64,000 bases of DNA from Leadbettera azotonutricia ZAS-9 (GTDB taxonomy: Bacteria; Spirochaetota; Spirochaetia; Treponematales; Breznakiellaceae): the NCBI RefSeq assembly GCF_000214355.1, contig NC_015577.1, positions 2,409,389-2,473,388 on the forward strand, written 5' to 3'. The notes below the pieces were generated by a model that saw nothing but the letters and a program-made list of their open reading frames with translations, was not told the origin of the DNA and made no database searches. The first letter of the stretch is position 1. The number at the start of each line of letters is the position of its first letter. Both the position numbers and the translations under genes were made by a program. Positions 8,257 through 17,241 of the stretch are shown here, piece by piece.

Positions 8257-8517
8257 ATTTGATATGATAGCCAACTTATGGGACTTTGTATATGGTGCCT
8301 TTACATTGCCGCTAGACAAATTTGGTGACAGGTGCCTTTATATTATCCCATTGTAAGATTTCCATTTGAGAATAGCAAGGGCTTTTTGTTTTTTCCAACA
8401 GTTGCAGGGGTTTGGGGGCTTTGCCCCTTGGGAGAAGGGGGAAGCGGAAAAGCCGCAGGCTTTGAAGCGTGGGGGAAGGCTTTCCCCCTCCATAATGCCC
8501 TCTTCCCTAAAAGCCCT
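8257..8517. other. Gene-free stretch with short repeats and G-rich stem-loops
   Basis: No gene is supported here. The 10-mer ggtgccttta occurs twice (about 8294 and 8331), the second within tggtgacaggtgccttta. From 8405 the sequence is G-rich with self-complementary blocks, including GGGGGAA/TTCCCCC (8471-8477 with 8482-8488) and gggggctttgcccc near 8414. The latter echoes the gggggcaaagccccc hairpin at about 4641, suggesting a dispersed REP-like sequence. Confidence 0.4.
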
Positions 8518-8540
8518 CTTTTTGCTATAGTAGCAAAAAG
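8518..8540 (+). promoter_or_regulatory. 10-bp perfect inverted repeat upstream of efp
   Basis: CTTTTTGCTA (8518-8527), a three-base gap tag, then TAGCAAAAAG (8531-8540). The repeat ends 21 bases before the efp start codon, where it could be an operator or a hairpin in the efp leader. No T-run follows on the plus strand, so it is not an intrinsic terminator for efp. Confidence 0.4.
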
Positions 8541-8561
8541 ATAAATTCAAGCGAGGATTAC

Positions 8562-9125
8562 ATGATTCGAGGCGGTGATATTGTTAAGGGGAGCTGTCTG
8601 CTCCAGAAAGGGCAGCCCTATCTTGTGGTGGACCGGGAATTCCATAACCCCGGGAAGGGGACCGCCGTTGCCCGCATAAAAATGAAGAGCATCAAGGATG
8701 GCTCTGTCCTTTCTTTGACTATTCCTACCCAGCAGGAAATAGAAGACGCCCAGGTTGATGTCCACACCTGCCAGTTCCAGTATGCGGATCTGGAAAGCTA
8801 CCACTTTATGGACAACGAGTCCTTTGAGCAGTACGAAGTGCCCCAGGCGGGCATGGAAGACAAAAAACTCTACCTTAAAGACGCGGAAGCCTACGAGCTT
8901 ACCATTTGGGACGGCAAGGTCATCGACATCAAGATTCCCTATAAGGTGGTCTTTACTGTGGCCGAGTCTGAAAACTACGTCAAAGGCGACACGGTCTCGG
9001 GGGCGACCAAGCCGGTAATTACCGAGACGGGTCTTACGGTGCGGGTTCCCCTGTTTATCAAGCAGGGCGAAAGAATCCTCGTGAATACCGAAACCAACGA
9101 ATACCTCGAACGGGTCAATAGCTAA
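8562..9125 (+). CDS. efp: Translation elongation factor P
   Basis: EF-P binds between the P and E sites of the ribosome and rescues stalling at polyproline. The 187-aa protein has the standard three beta-barrel layout. The modification loop is present as NPGKGTA with the acceptor Lys32, matching Lys34 of the E. coli protein. The C-terminus TETGLTVRVPLFIKQGERIL with NTETNEYLERV is the family OB-fold end. With epmA in the same window, this lysine is likely beta-lysylated, although EpmB is not seen here. GAGGA at 8553-8557 lies 4-5 bases ahead of the ATG. The giant surface protein and other secreted proteins here include proline runs that could depend on EF-P. Confidence 0.97.
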   Translation: MIRGGDIVKGSCLLQKGQPYLVVDREFHNPGKGTAVARIKMKSIKDGSVLSLTIPTQQEIEDAQVDVHTCQFQYADLESYHFMDNESFEQYEVPQAGMEDKKLYLKDAEAYELTIWDGKVIDIKIPYKVVFTVAESENYVKGDTVSGATKPVITETGLTVRVPLFIKQGERILVNTETNEYLERVNS

Positions 9126-10440
9126 TCCCTGCATCCCGGCCTTCAGCAACAGGGAAGTTCCCTTCAAGTTTCGGGGCCGGAATTATGTTTTCTCCTTATC
9201 CCACGCTATTTTCAGTTCCGCAGGAATAGATACAGGTTCGAGGCTGCTCCTCAAGGTTTTTTCCAAATATATTGATGAAGATGTCCATGAGCGCAAGCCC
9301 CTGCCTCTTTCGGTTTTGGACGCGGGTTCCGGCTGCGGGGTGCTTGGGGTCTGCGCTGCGGGGGCATTGCTGGACATCATAAAAGAACCAGCTGCTTCCC
9401 CTGAGGGCAAGGCTTCTTCGTCTGGCCAATTCCATGTCCGGGCCCAGGATCGTGACGAACTTGCCAGGGGTTTCACCGAATACAACGCGTGCCGAAACAA
9501 TATCCCTGCCGCTGTTTTGGAAGCCCGAGCGGAGCCCCTGCTCGCGGGGCCTTTGGGCGCGCGCTGGGATCTCATCATTACCAATATCCCAGCCAAGGCG
9601 GGGGGGCCGGTGCTTGAGGATTTTGTTCGGCGTTCTGCTGCCCTCCTCAACCCAAACGGACGGGTCTTCATGGTGGCGGTAAATACCCTGGCGGATTTTT
9701 TCCGCGAGCGGATCGATGAGGCAGGGGCTGCACTGCTCCATGAAGAGCAGGGCACGGAGCATAGGGTGTTTGTGTATGGGCATGGGGATGCCAAAGATGC
9801 AACGGCTGCGGTTCAAACCGGTCCGGGCTTCCTGGATCGCTATCCTTTTTACATCAGGCACAGCGATACTTACGCGATAGAAAACATCCCCGTCCATATC
9901 GATGCTATCCATGGCTGCGGGGATTTCGACAGCCCTGGGGATGATATTTTGGCGGCTGCGAAGCTCTGTTCCCGCATGGGGGAAAATCTTTCCTCTGGTT
10001 CCTGGCTTATCCACGAACCGTGTCAGGGCCATTTTGCGGTGTGGCTTGCAAAGTTCACGGGGGAAGCCCCGGCTCCGAAATTGGCTCTCGCGGGCAGGAA
10101 TATTCTGGCCCTGGAAGCTTCGCAGCACAATTTGGAAACCAATAGCCCCGGGATAGCGCCCCTGCTGATCCCGGCTGCGGATTTGCTCTGCGATAGAGAA
10201 GCCCTTCTCGGCGCGGGGCCTTATTCCTTTATTGCAGCCTTCCCCGAAATTGTCCCCCAGGCGAACCGCCATACTGCTGCCTGGGAATCGTTGGAGGCCC
10301 TTCTTGCTCCTGGCGGTATCTTCCTCGTCTCCCTGGGCTCATCGGATGCGGAGCGTTTTGACAGGCTCAAGCCTAAAGGCTTTTCCCGGCTGGGGGACGC
10401 AAAGCGCAAAGGGTTTAGGGCATTGGCATATACTAGATAG
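9118..10440 (+). CDS. Class I SAM-dependent methyltransferase, two-domain, start unresolved
   Basis: The frame shows a methyltransferase of the small-domain (RsmC/RlmG-like) type. The stretch VPFKFRGRNYVFSLSHAIFS followed by SAGIDTGSRLLLK resembles the segment that normally precedes the SAM motif, then VLDAGSGCGVLGV (motif I) and WDLIITNIPAKAGG (motif IV, NIPAK in place of NPPF). A second half of about 190 residues looks like a degenerate methyltransferase repeat. Coding similarity begins before 9150, but the frame has no ATG, GTG or TTG between its upstream stop (9082-9084) and the TTG at 9316, which falls at motif I. The start given (ATA at 9118, overlapping the efp stop) is a placeholder. 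Target RNA or protein is unknown. Confidence 0.68.
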   Translation: MANPCIPAFSNREVPFKFRGRNYVFSLSHAIFSSAGIDTGSRLLLKVFSKYIDEDVHERKPLPLSVLDAGSGCGVLGVCAAGALLDIIKEPAASPEGKASSSGQFHVRAQDRDELARGFTEYNACRNNIPAAVLEARAEPLLAGPLGARWDLIITNIPAKAGGPVLEDFVRRSAALLNPNGRVFMVAVNTLADFFRERIDEAGAALLHEEQGTEHRVFVYGHGDAKDATAAVQTGPGFLDRYPFYIRHSDTYAIENIPVHIDAIHGCGDFDSPGDDILAAAKLCSRMGENLSSGSWLIHEPCQGHFAVWLAKFTGEAPAPKLALAGRNILALEASQHNLETNSPGIAPLLIPAADLLCDREALLGAGPYSFIAAFPEIVPQANRHTAAWESLEALLAPGGIFLVSLGSSDAERFDRLKPKGFSRLGDAKRKGFRALAYTR

Positions 10441-10511
10441 CCCCTGCCTTGCAATGAAAGCCTCTAGCCGGATATTATATATAGAATAAATTTGTAAGAG
10501 GAGTGCCTTGC

Positions 10512-12977
10512 ATGGCGAAATATCCCTTTGAAACTATAGAACCCAAATGGCAGAAATTCTGGGCGGATCATAAAACCTTTAAGGCTGTCGAAGATCCTGG
10601 CTTTGCCCAGGACAAGCGCCGCTATGTGCTGGATATGTTCCCCTACCCTTCGGCCCAGGGCCTCCATGTTGGCCATCCCGAGGGATACACCGCCACCGAT
10701 ATTTATTGCCGCTTCCTCCGCATGAAGGGTTTTAACGTTCTCCACCCCATGGGCTTTGACGCCTTCGGCCTCCCTGCCGAGAACTATGCCATCAAAACCG
10801 GAACCCACCCGGCAATAACCACCGCAGCCAACATCAACCACTTCCGCACCCAGATCAAATCCCTGGGTTTTTCCTACGATTGGGATCGGGAAGTGGATAC
10901 ATCCCAGGAAGATTATTACAAATGGACTCAATGGATCTTTCTCAAGCTTTTTGAAAAGGGCCTGGCCTACGAGGCCGAGAGCCCCATCAATTTTTGCCCC
11001 TCCTGCAAGACCGGCCTTGCCAACGAAGAAGTCAAAGACGGTCTCTGCGAGCGCTGCGGCACTAAAGTTACGCGCAAGCGCATACGCCAGTGGATCCTGA
11101 AGATAACCGCCTATGCCGAACGGCTCCTCGAAGACCTGGACGGTCTCGACTGGCCCGAGCCTGTGAAGCTCATGCAACGGAACTGGATAGGCCGCTCCGA
11201 AGGCGCCAACGTGATCTTCAAAATCGACGGCTATCCCGACACCCTCGAAATTTACACCACCAGGCCCGATACCCTTTTCGGCGCTACCTATATGGTTCTT
11301 TCCCCTGAGCATCCTCTGGTCGGGAAGATCACCACTGCCGGTCAACAGGACGCCGTCAAGGCTTATGTGGACTCTGCGGCCAAGAAGAGTGATCTTGAAC
11401 GGACTGATCTGGCAAAAGAAAAAACCGGCGTATTCTCGGGGGCTTATGCTGTTAATCCGGTTAACAATAAGAAGATACCCATCTGGATTGCCGATTATGT
11501 TCTTATTTCCTACGGCACAGGGGCCATCATGGCTGTTCCTGCCCACGACGAGCGGGACTGGGATTTTGCCAAGGTTTACAAGTTGCCGATTATCCAGGTG
11601 GTATCCCCGACCAAACCGGGAAGCAGCGAAGATGTTTCACGGGAACCTGCCGAGTGTACTGTTGCCGATGGCTTCTCAGTGAATTCCGGTTCTTTCGACG
11701 GCCTCCCTACTGACGAAGCTAAGGCTAAGGTAACTGCCTGGATCGAAGAGCAGGGCATAGGCAAAAAGGCAATCAATTACAAACTCCGGGACTGGATATT
11801 CAGCCGCCAGAGGTATTGGGGCGAGCCCATTCCTTTAGTGCACTGCGAAAAATGCGGCATTGTTGCGGTTCCCGAAAAAGATCTCCCCTTAAAGCTTCCG
11901 GAAGTGACATCCTACGCCCCCACCGGCACAGGCGAATCCCCCCTGGCCCTCATCAGCGATTGGGTGAATACGAGCTGCCCGAAATGCGGGGGAAAGGCCA
12001 AGCGAGAAACCAACACCATGCCTCAGTGGGCAGGCTCTTGCTGGTACTATCTCCGTTACCTTGATCCCCACAACGACAAGGCTTTTGCCGCAAAGGACAA
12101 AGTTGAATACTGGGCGCCGGTGGATCTCTACGTGGGCGGTGTGGAACACGCAGTATTGCACTTGCTTTACAGCCGCTTCTGGCACAAAGTGCTTTACGAT
12201 TTGGGTCTCGTAAACACCAAAGAGCCCTTCCAGCGTCTTGTGAATCAGGGCATGATCCTGGGCGAAGACAACCAAAAGATGAGCAAGAGCCGGGGCAATG
12301 TTATCAATCCGGACGACATTGTGAAAGAATTCGGCGCCGATTCCATGCGCATGTACGAAATGTTCATGGGCCCTCTGGAAGTTACCAAGCCCTGGCTCAC
12401 CGCCGGCCTCGTTGGCGTCTCCCGCTTTTTGGAGCGTCTCTGGAGCATAGCCGAGAAATGCCATTTGGCAGAGCCAAATGGCACAGTCATTGAAGCCCCT
12501 GACGCAAGCCATGCCGATTTAACGCGTTTGCTGCACAAGACTATCAAAAAAGTTGGGCAAGACACTGATACGCTTAACTTTAATACAGCAATAAGCCAGA
12601 TGATGATCTATTCCAACGAGCTTGCCAAACTTGCCGAGGTTCCACGTTCGCTCTGGGAACCCCTGGTGCAGATGATAGCCCCCTATGCCCCCCACCTGGG
12701 CGAAGAACTCTGGGAACGCCTTGGCCACAAGGAATCAATCTCCAAAACGCAATGGCCTGTGTATGACGAAAAACTTTGCGTTGAGAGCGAAGCTACCATT
12801 GTGGTGCAGGTCAACGGAAAAATCCGCGACAAATTCACTGCCCCTGTAGGAACGGCAAAAGCGGAACTTGAGAAAACGGCCCTTGCCCTGCCGGGGACCG
12901 TTAAATGGACAGATGGACTGACGGTAGTAAAAGTAATTACCGTTCAGGACAAGCTTGTGAACATTGTGGCGAAATAG
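10512..12977 (+). CDS. leuS: Leucyl-tRNA synthetase
   Basis: Class Ia synthetase charging tRNA-Leu. HVGH (the HIGH motif) is at residues 52-55 and KMSKS at 589-593, with a zinc-binding knob of CPSCKTG...CERCG around residue 165 and the CP1 editing domain between them. At 821 aa it has the bacterial length. The ATG at 10512 is chosen because AGGAG (10499-10503) sits 8 bases upstream; a GTG at 10503 is inside that ribosome binding site. No T-box-like leader is evident upstream. Confidence 0.98.
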   Translation: MAKYPFETIEPKWQKFWADHKTFKAVEDPGFAQDKRRYVLDMFPYPSAQGLHVGHPEGYTATDIYCRFLRMKGFNVLHPMGFDAFGLPAENYAIKTGTHPAITTAANINHFRTQIKSLGFSYDWDREVDTSQEDYYKWTQWIFLKLFEKGLAYEAESPINFCPSCKTGLANEEVKDGLCERCGTKVTRKRIRQWILKITAYAERLLEDLDGLDWPEPVKLMQRNWIGRSEGANVIFKIDGYPDTLEIYTTRPDTLFGATYMVLSPEHPLVGKITTAGQQDAVKAYVDSAAKKSDLERTDLAKEKTGVFSGAYAVNPVNNKKIPIWIADYVLISYGTGAIMAVPAHDERDWDFAKVYKLPIIQVVSPTKPGSSEDVSREPAECTVADGFSVNSGSFDGLPTDEAKAKVTAWIEEQGIGKKAINYKLRDWIFSRQRYWGEPIPLVHCEKCGIVAVPEKDLPLKLPEVTSYAPTGTGESPLALISDWVNTSCPKCGGKAKRETNTMPQWAGSCWYYLRYLDPHNDKAFAAKDKVEYWAPVDLYVGGVEHAVLHLLYSRFWHKVLYDLGLVNTKEPFQRLVNQGMILGEDNQKMSKSRGNVINPDDIVKEFGADSMRMYEMFMGPLEVTKPWLTAGLVGVSRFLERLWSIAEKCHLAEPNGTVIEAPDASHADLTRLLHKTIKKVGQDTDTLNFNTAISQMMIYSNELAKLAEVPRSLWEPLVQMIAPYAPHLGEELWERLGHKESISKTQWPVYDEKLCVESEATIVVQVNGKIRDKFTAPVGTAKAELEKTALALPGTVKWTDGLTVVKVITVQDKLVNIVAK

Positions 12978-13018
12978 AAATAATTGAAACTTTGAATTTT
13001 CTACTTTAGGATTTATAT

Positions 13019-14020
13019 ATGAACAGAAAAGGAATTTGCGTTGCCGGCAATATGATCGTGGATATACTCTACCCGGTGCAGGGGCTTCCAAAACCAGGAG
13101 AGCTGACATCCATACAAGAAGGGATTACCCGGGCTTCAGGCGGCGCCCTCTGCAATGTTATTGGGGATCTGGCTTTAATGGACCCCGGCCTTCCCCTTAC
13201 TGCCCTTGGAAGAATTGGGAATGATACTGAGGGGGATTTTATCCTTGATCAGATGAAGAAGCACAAAAACATCGATCTTTCAAATGTCATAAGAGAGGGG
13301 AAAACTTCTTTTACCGCAGTCATGGCCGATCAAATATCAAAAGAACGTTCCTTCTTCCATTACCGTGGCGCCAATGCCCGCTTCTGCGAAGAGGACATTA
13401 ATTGGGACAAGATAGACACTGCCTTTCTGCACATAGGCTATATACTGCTCCTTGACACCCTGGATTCTGAAGATGCCGAATACGGCACAAAGATGGCGCG
13501 TCTCCTCTGCCATGCCAAAGAGCGGGGGATTAAGACTTCCATAGACGTGGTGAGCGAAGCCGGAGACCGTTTTAAACGCCTGGTGCCGCCTTCCCTTAAA
13601 TATGCGGATTATTGCGTTATCAATGAAGTTGAAGCCGGCCAGGTTACAGGGGTTGAGCTGCGGGATGCCTCAGGCGGGCTTATCAAAAACAATATCCCCA
13701 GGGCCCTCGAAAAAATAATGAACTTTGGCGTTTCAACCTGGGCTGTCATCCACAGCCCCGAAGGCGGTTACGGCATTGACGGCAAAGGTTCCTGCAAAGA
13801 GTCCCCTACCATAAATCTCCCCCCGGGATATATCAAAGGAAAGGTCGGCGCGGGCGACGCTTTCTGTTCAGGGGTACTCTATGCGGCGAGCCAGGGCGGA
13901 AGCCTTGAAGCAGGGCTTGAACTTGGCAATGCCGCTGCGGCTGCTTCCCTCTCGGCGCCCGGGGCAACAGAGGGTATGAAACCTGTTTCCGTATTGAAAA
14001 CACTCAGAGCTTCTTTTTAA
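13019..14020 (+). CDS. PfkB-family carbohydrate kinase
   Basis: A ribokinase/fructokinase-fold sugar kinase of 333 aa. The N-terminal signature region (GGALCNVIGDLALM, with nearby gly-rich GRIGNDTEGD) and the C-terminal anion hole KGKVGAGDAFCSGVLY, with its catalytic Asp near residue 280, are both present. The gene sits 9 bp before mtlD, so the two are likely co-transcribed. This pairing suggests a fructose, mannitol or related hexose route, but the substrate cannot be fixed from sequence alone. Confidence 0.9.
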   Translation: MNRKGICVAGNMIVDILYPVQGLPKPGELTSIQEGITRASGGALCNVIGDLALMDPGLPLTALGRIGNDTEGDFILDQMKKHKNIDLSNVIREGKTSFTAVMADQISKERSFFHYRGANARFCEEDINWDKIDTAFLHIGYILLLDTLDSEDAEYGTKMARLLCHAKERGIKTSIDVVSEAGDRFKRLVPPSLKYADYCVINEVEAGQVTGVELRDASGGLIKNNIPRALEKIMNFGVSTWAVIHSPEGGYGIDGKGSCKESPTINLPPGYIKGKVGAGDAFCSGVLYAASQGGSLEAGLELGNAAAAASLSAPGATEGMKPVSVLKTLRASF

Positions 14021-14029
14021 GGGGATATC

Positions 14030-15235
14030 ATGAAAGCAGTGATGTACGGCGCCGGCAATATAGGCAGGGGTTTTATAGGCCAGCTTTTTGCTGCGTCGGG
14101 TTATGAAGTTACTTTTATTGATGTGGCTGAGCCTGTCATCGACGCCATTAACCGGGAAGGGAAATACCCTGTAAGGCTGCTCTCTTCCTCCGGCCATGAG
14201 GATGTTTGGGTTGAAGGGGTAAAGGCGATAAACGGCAGGGATATTCAAAAAGCAGCCGAGGCTATAGCAGGGGCCGACATCATGGCAACTGCAGTTGGGG
14301 TGAGGGTACTCCCCTTTATTGCGCCTGTCCTCGCTGAGGGGATACGGAACAGATTTTCAAAAACAACGGCTCCTCTCAATATCATCATTTGCGAAAATCT
14401 CATTGACGCAAACAAGCTCCTTGAAAGGCTCATCAAAGAAAAATTGGATACTGAAGGAACAAAGCTTTTTAATGAACGTGTCGGGCTTGTGGAAGCTTCC
14501 ATAGGGCGCATGGTTCCCATACAGACCGAAGCGATGCAGGACGGAAATCCCTTGCGGGTTTGTACTGAACATTACGGCTTCCTGCCTGTGGACAAAGATG
14601 CCTTTAAGGGCGAGATTCCGGAAATTAAAAACATGAAGCCCTTTGGCTGCTTCGATTTTTATATACATCGCAAACTTTTTATTCACAACATGGGTCACGC
14701 TATTTGTGCCTACCTGGGGATGCTTAAGTCTGATACCTTTATTTACGAAACGGTTAAACGGGGCGACATACTCTATATTGCCCAGAATGCAATGATGGAA
14801 AGCGCCCTGGCACTTTCAGCAAAATTTAAAATCCCCATTGAAGATATTTACTTTCATATTAAGGATCTTTTAAGCCGTTTTTCCAACAAAGCCCTGGGCG
14901 ACACCTGTGCCAGGGTCGGCGGGGATACGGTACGCAAGCTCGGCCCCAATGACAGGCTCATAGGCGCCATTAATTGCTGCAACGCCATGGGCATTAGTCC
15001 CGGTTTTATTTCGGCAGGCGCAGGGGCTGCCCTCTATTGCCACCTCAAAGAAAAAAATCTTCCCCAAACCAGGGAGGCTGCCGAAGCTGCGCTGGCGGAA
15101 GTTTCGGGCCTTGCCAAAGGAGCGGGGGAAGCAGCACTCATACTGAATATGCATGGGCTTTTTGCCAAAGGCGCAGAGTTCTCCGAAGCAATCAGGGCAG
15201 CAACAGAGGCAGGAAACAGGAAAGACATCATCTAG
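14030..15235 (+). CDS. mtlD: Mannitol-1-phosphate 5-dehydrogenase family protein
   Basis: NAD-dependent oxidoreductase converting mannitol 1-phosphate to fructose 6-phosphate. The Rossmann motif is at the N-terminus (YGAGNIGRGFIG, residues 6-17). The conserved ICENLIDAN segment and the catalytic-region HNMGHAICAYLG are both present. Length is 401 aa versus about 385 in typical MtlD. AGGGGAT precedes the ATG. No PTS mannitol transporter is in the window, so mannitol 1-phosphate could be an end product or osmolyte precursor instead of an imported substrate. The stop overlaps the convergent tyrA stop by 4 bp. Confidence 0.9.
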   Translation: MKAVMYGAGNIGRGFIGQLFAASGYEVTFIDVAEPVIDAINREGKYPVRLLSSSGHEDVWVEGVKAINGRDIQKAAEAIAGADIMATAVGVRVLPFIAPVLAEGIRNRFSKTTAPLNIIICENLIDANKLLERLIKEKLDTEGTKLFNERVGLVEASIGRMVPIQTEAMQDGNPLRVCTEHYGFLPVDKDAFKGEIPEIKNMKPFGCFDFYIHRKLFIHNMGHAICAYLGMLKSDTFIYETVKRGDILYIAQNAMMESALALSAKFKIPIEDIYFHIKDLLSRFSNKALGDTCARVGGDTVRKLGPNDRLIGAINCCNAMGISPGFISAGAGAALYCHLKEKNLPQTREAAEAALAEVSGLAKGAGEAALILNMHGLFAKGAEFSEAIRAATEAGNRKDII

Positions 15236-16095
15236 CCTTTCATAATCGTACGCCGCTCCCTCACCGCACCCAGGCGGGCTTCAAGCTCATGGGCAGATCC
15301 ATTGGCGATGAGCGCTTTTAAAGCGTCAAGGCTGCCTTCAAACTGTTCAATGCGTTTTATCAGCTCGCTTTTATTTTCGATGAAAATTTCAGACCACATG
15401 GATGCATTGAGCATGGCAATGCGGGTAAGGTCTTCAAAACTGCCCCCGCCGAATCGGGTAATTTGTGTATCCTGTTCGCAGTCAATGAGGGCTGCCGCGA
15501 TTACATGGCAGAGCTGGGATGTAAACGCGATCTTCCTGTCATGCTCTTCCGGCGTAGTTTCAGTAATTCTGCCAAAGCCCATACGATAAAGCAGATTTTT
15601 CACAAACTCAAGGTTCTCTGGTTTGTTCCGTTTGAGGGGGGTGAGTATATAGTTCTTGCCCTTAAAATTGCAATGTCCGGCATTGGCAAAGCCCCCCTTC
15701 TCAGATCCTGCCATGGGATGCCCGGGGATAAAATCCAAATCGGGCCTCAGGTTTTTTTCCAAGGCAGCAACGATATTCACTTTAATCCCTGCAATATCGG
15801 TAATAAGCGCCCCACTTTTAAAAAAAGCAGCCCAACTTTCCCAAAACTTAAGCAGCGTCGAAGGATTTAAACAGAGAAAAATAAAATCGCTGCGCTTAAC
15901 AATTTCCCCTGGTGTTGCAAAACCTTCGTCAATAACCCCCTGCGCCAAGGCCAGTGCCAAAGTTTCTTCATCCTTGTCGCAGGCTATGAGATGATCCGGA
16001 GATGCAGCCCCGCAGTGGCGCAAAGCCATAGCAACAGCCCCGCCCATGAGACCCAGGCCCACTATGCCTATAGTGCACTCTTCGATGGGCTTCAT
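15232..16095 (-). CDS. tyrA: Prephenate dehydrogenase
   Basis: Oxidative decarboxylation of prephenate (or arogenate) in tyrosine synthesis. The dinucleotide-binding motif GIVGLGLMGG begins at residue 10, and the active-site segment DFIPGHPMAGSEKGG, which holds the conserved His and Ser, follows around residue 125. The length of 287 aa fits a monofunctional TyrA without chorismate mutase or ACT domain. The ATG overlaps the aroF stop by 4 bp (ATGA), so translation is coupled. No feedback domain is evident, so the operon-level attenuator upstream may carry the Tyr response. Confidence 0.93.
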   Translation of the reverse strand: MKPIEECTIGIVGLGLMGGAVAMALRHCGAASPDHLIACDKDEETLALALAQGVIDEGFATPGEIVKRSDFIFLCLNPSTLLKFWESWAAFFKSGALITDIAGIKVNIVAALEKNLRPDLDFIPGHPMAGSEKGGFANAGHCNFKGKNYILTPLKRNKPENLEFVKNLLYRMGFGRITETTPEEHDRKIAFTSQLCHVIAAALIDCEQDTQITRFGGGSFEDLTRIAMLNASMWSEIFIENKSELIKRIEQFEGSLDALKALIANGSAHELEARLGAVRERRTIMKG

Positions 16096-17117
16096 ATTGT
16101 TTTTCCTTCTATCGCCGCATATTTCCGCAGAACCTCCATGAGTTCAGCAAAGGCCGCAGGCGTGATAGATTGCTCGCCGTCGCACAGGGCTTTCTCGGGG
16201 TTGTTGTGCACTTCTATGATGAGGCCGTCGGCGCCGGCTGCAATAGCGGCCTTTGCCATGGCCGGCACCATCCAGGAAAAGCCAGTGCCGTGGCTGGGGT
16301 CTACAATGACCGGAAGATGGCTTTGTTTTTTGAGGAAGGGGATTGCCGCAAGATCCAGGGTATTGCGGGTGTAAGTGTCGTAAGTGCGTATGCCCCGCTC
16401 GCAGAGTATGATTCTGTCGTTGCCGCCTGCCATGATGTATTCAGCCGCCATAAGCAATTCGGTAACGGTACAGGCATAGCCGCGCTTTAACAGTATTGGC
16501 TTGCGGCAATGGCCAAGCTCTTTGAGGAGGGTGAAATTCTGCATATTCCTCGCGCCGATCTGGATGATATCAACAGGATCGAAAAGTTCCAGCTGATGTA
16601 TGGCCATGAGTTCCGTCACTATAGGGAGGCCTGAAGCCTTTTTGGCTTCCAAGAGCAGATCGAGGCCTTCGAAGCCCAGGCCCTGAAAACTGTAAGGCGA
16701 AGTGCGGGGCTTGAAGACCCCTCCCCTAAGGAAGCCTGCGCCGGCTTTCTTAACCGCCACAGCGACTTCCACTATCTGTTCCCTGGTTTCTACAGAACAG
16801 GGGCCCGCTATGATGCCGAGTTTTCCGCCCCCTATGCTTTGAACACCCCCTGCCTCAAGGGCTATGTCCAGCCGCGAATCCTCGGGATGGAAAAGCCGGT
16901 TTGCCCGCTTGTAAGGCTCCTGAACCCGAATGACCTTTTCCACAAGGTGGTGGGCCTGGAGGGCTTCAGCGTCTATGCCGGTAGTATCGCCCACAAGGCC
17001 GATGATGGTCTGAATGGCCCCTTCGGAAAGATGGATCTTTACACCTTTTTTCTCCAGATTGGCTGAGAATTCTTTCACTTCCTCGCTGGAAGCCCCTCTC
17101 TTAATCGCAATTATCAT
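16092..17117 (-). CDS. aroF: 3-deoxy-7-phosphoheptulonate synthase (DAHP synthase, type I beta)
   Basis: Catalyses the first step of the shikimate pathway from PEP and erythrose 4-phosphate. The 341-aa protein has an N-terminal ferredoxin-like regulatory domain (residues 1 to about 75) followed by a TIM barrel of the KDO8PS/AroA-Tm type. GPCSVE is at 105-110. Other hallmark segments are GGVFKPRTSPYSFQG, ILLKRG and IVDPSHGTG. AAGGGG precedes the ATG. It is the first gene of a two-gene operon with tyrA and is preceded by a Tyr/Phe-rich leader peptide and terminator, so it is probably controlled by tyrosine or phenylalanine supply. Confidence 0.95.
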   Translation of the reverse strand: MIIAIKRGASSEEVKEFSANLEKKGVKIHLSEGAIQTIIGLVGDTTGIDAEALQAHHLVEKVIRVQEPYKRANRLFHPEDSRLDIALEAGGVQSIGGGKLGIIAGPCSVETREQIVEVAVAVKKAGAGFLRGGVFKPRTSPYSFQGLGFEGLDLLLEAKKASGLPIVTELMAIHQLELFDPVDIIQIGARNMQNFTLLKELGHCRKPILLKRGYACTVTELLMAAEYIMAGGNDRIILCERGIRTYDTYTRNTLDLAAIPFLKKQSHLPVIVDPSHGTGFSWMVPAMAKAAIAAGADGLIIEVHNNPEKALCDGEQSITPAAFAELMEVLRKYAAIEGKTI

Positions 17118-17158
17118 AACACAACCCCTTTAGGCTTTCGCCTCTAAAATTTGGACAT

Positions 17159-17198
17159 AAAAAAGGGGAGGTTCGAGGGCATTGCCCGGGAACCTCCC
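17159..17198 (-). terminator. Attenuator terminator in the aroF-tyrA leader
   Basis: Read on the minus strand, GGGAGGTTC (17198-17190) pairs with GAACCTCCC, followed inward by GGGC/GCCC with an AAT loop, and the stem is followed by CTTTTTT (17164-17159 are the T positions). This is a canonical intrinsic terminator 41 bp before the aroF start codon, inside the operon leader and not at a gene end. It comes after a leader-peptide ORF rich in Tyr and Phe codons. Confidence 0.85.
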
Positions 17199-17203
17199 TG
17201 AAT

Positions 17204-17241
17204 AACCAAGGTTGGCTTAAGTTTATAACTTAAGCATGGTT
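17204..17241 (-). promoter_or_regulatory. Leader stem that competes with the attenuator
   Basis: On the minus strand, AACCA (17241-17237) can pair with TGGTT (17208-17204), with the inner GCTTAAG/CTTAAGC stem (17235-17229 with 17221-17215). The same GGAACC at 17243-17238 is complementary to GGTTCC (17194-17189) in the 5' arm of the terminator. The two pairings are mutually exclusive, as expected of an antiterminator. The leader peptide's last codons and stop (17232-17230) overlap this stem, so ribosome position would choose the fold. Confidence 0.65.

Noticed and set aside
9183-10272. Long minus-strand open frames opposite the methyltransferase
   Set aside because: They have no domain, while the plus-strand frame has SAM motif I and the preceding family-like segment.
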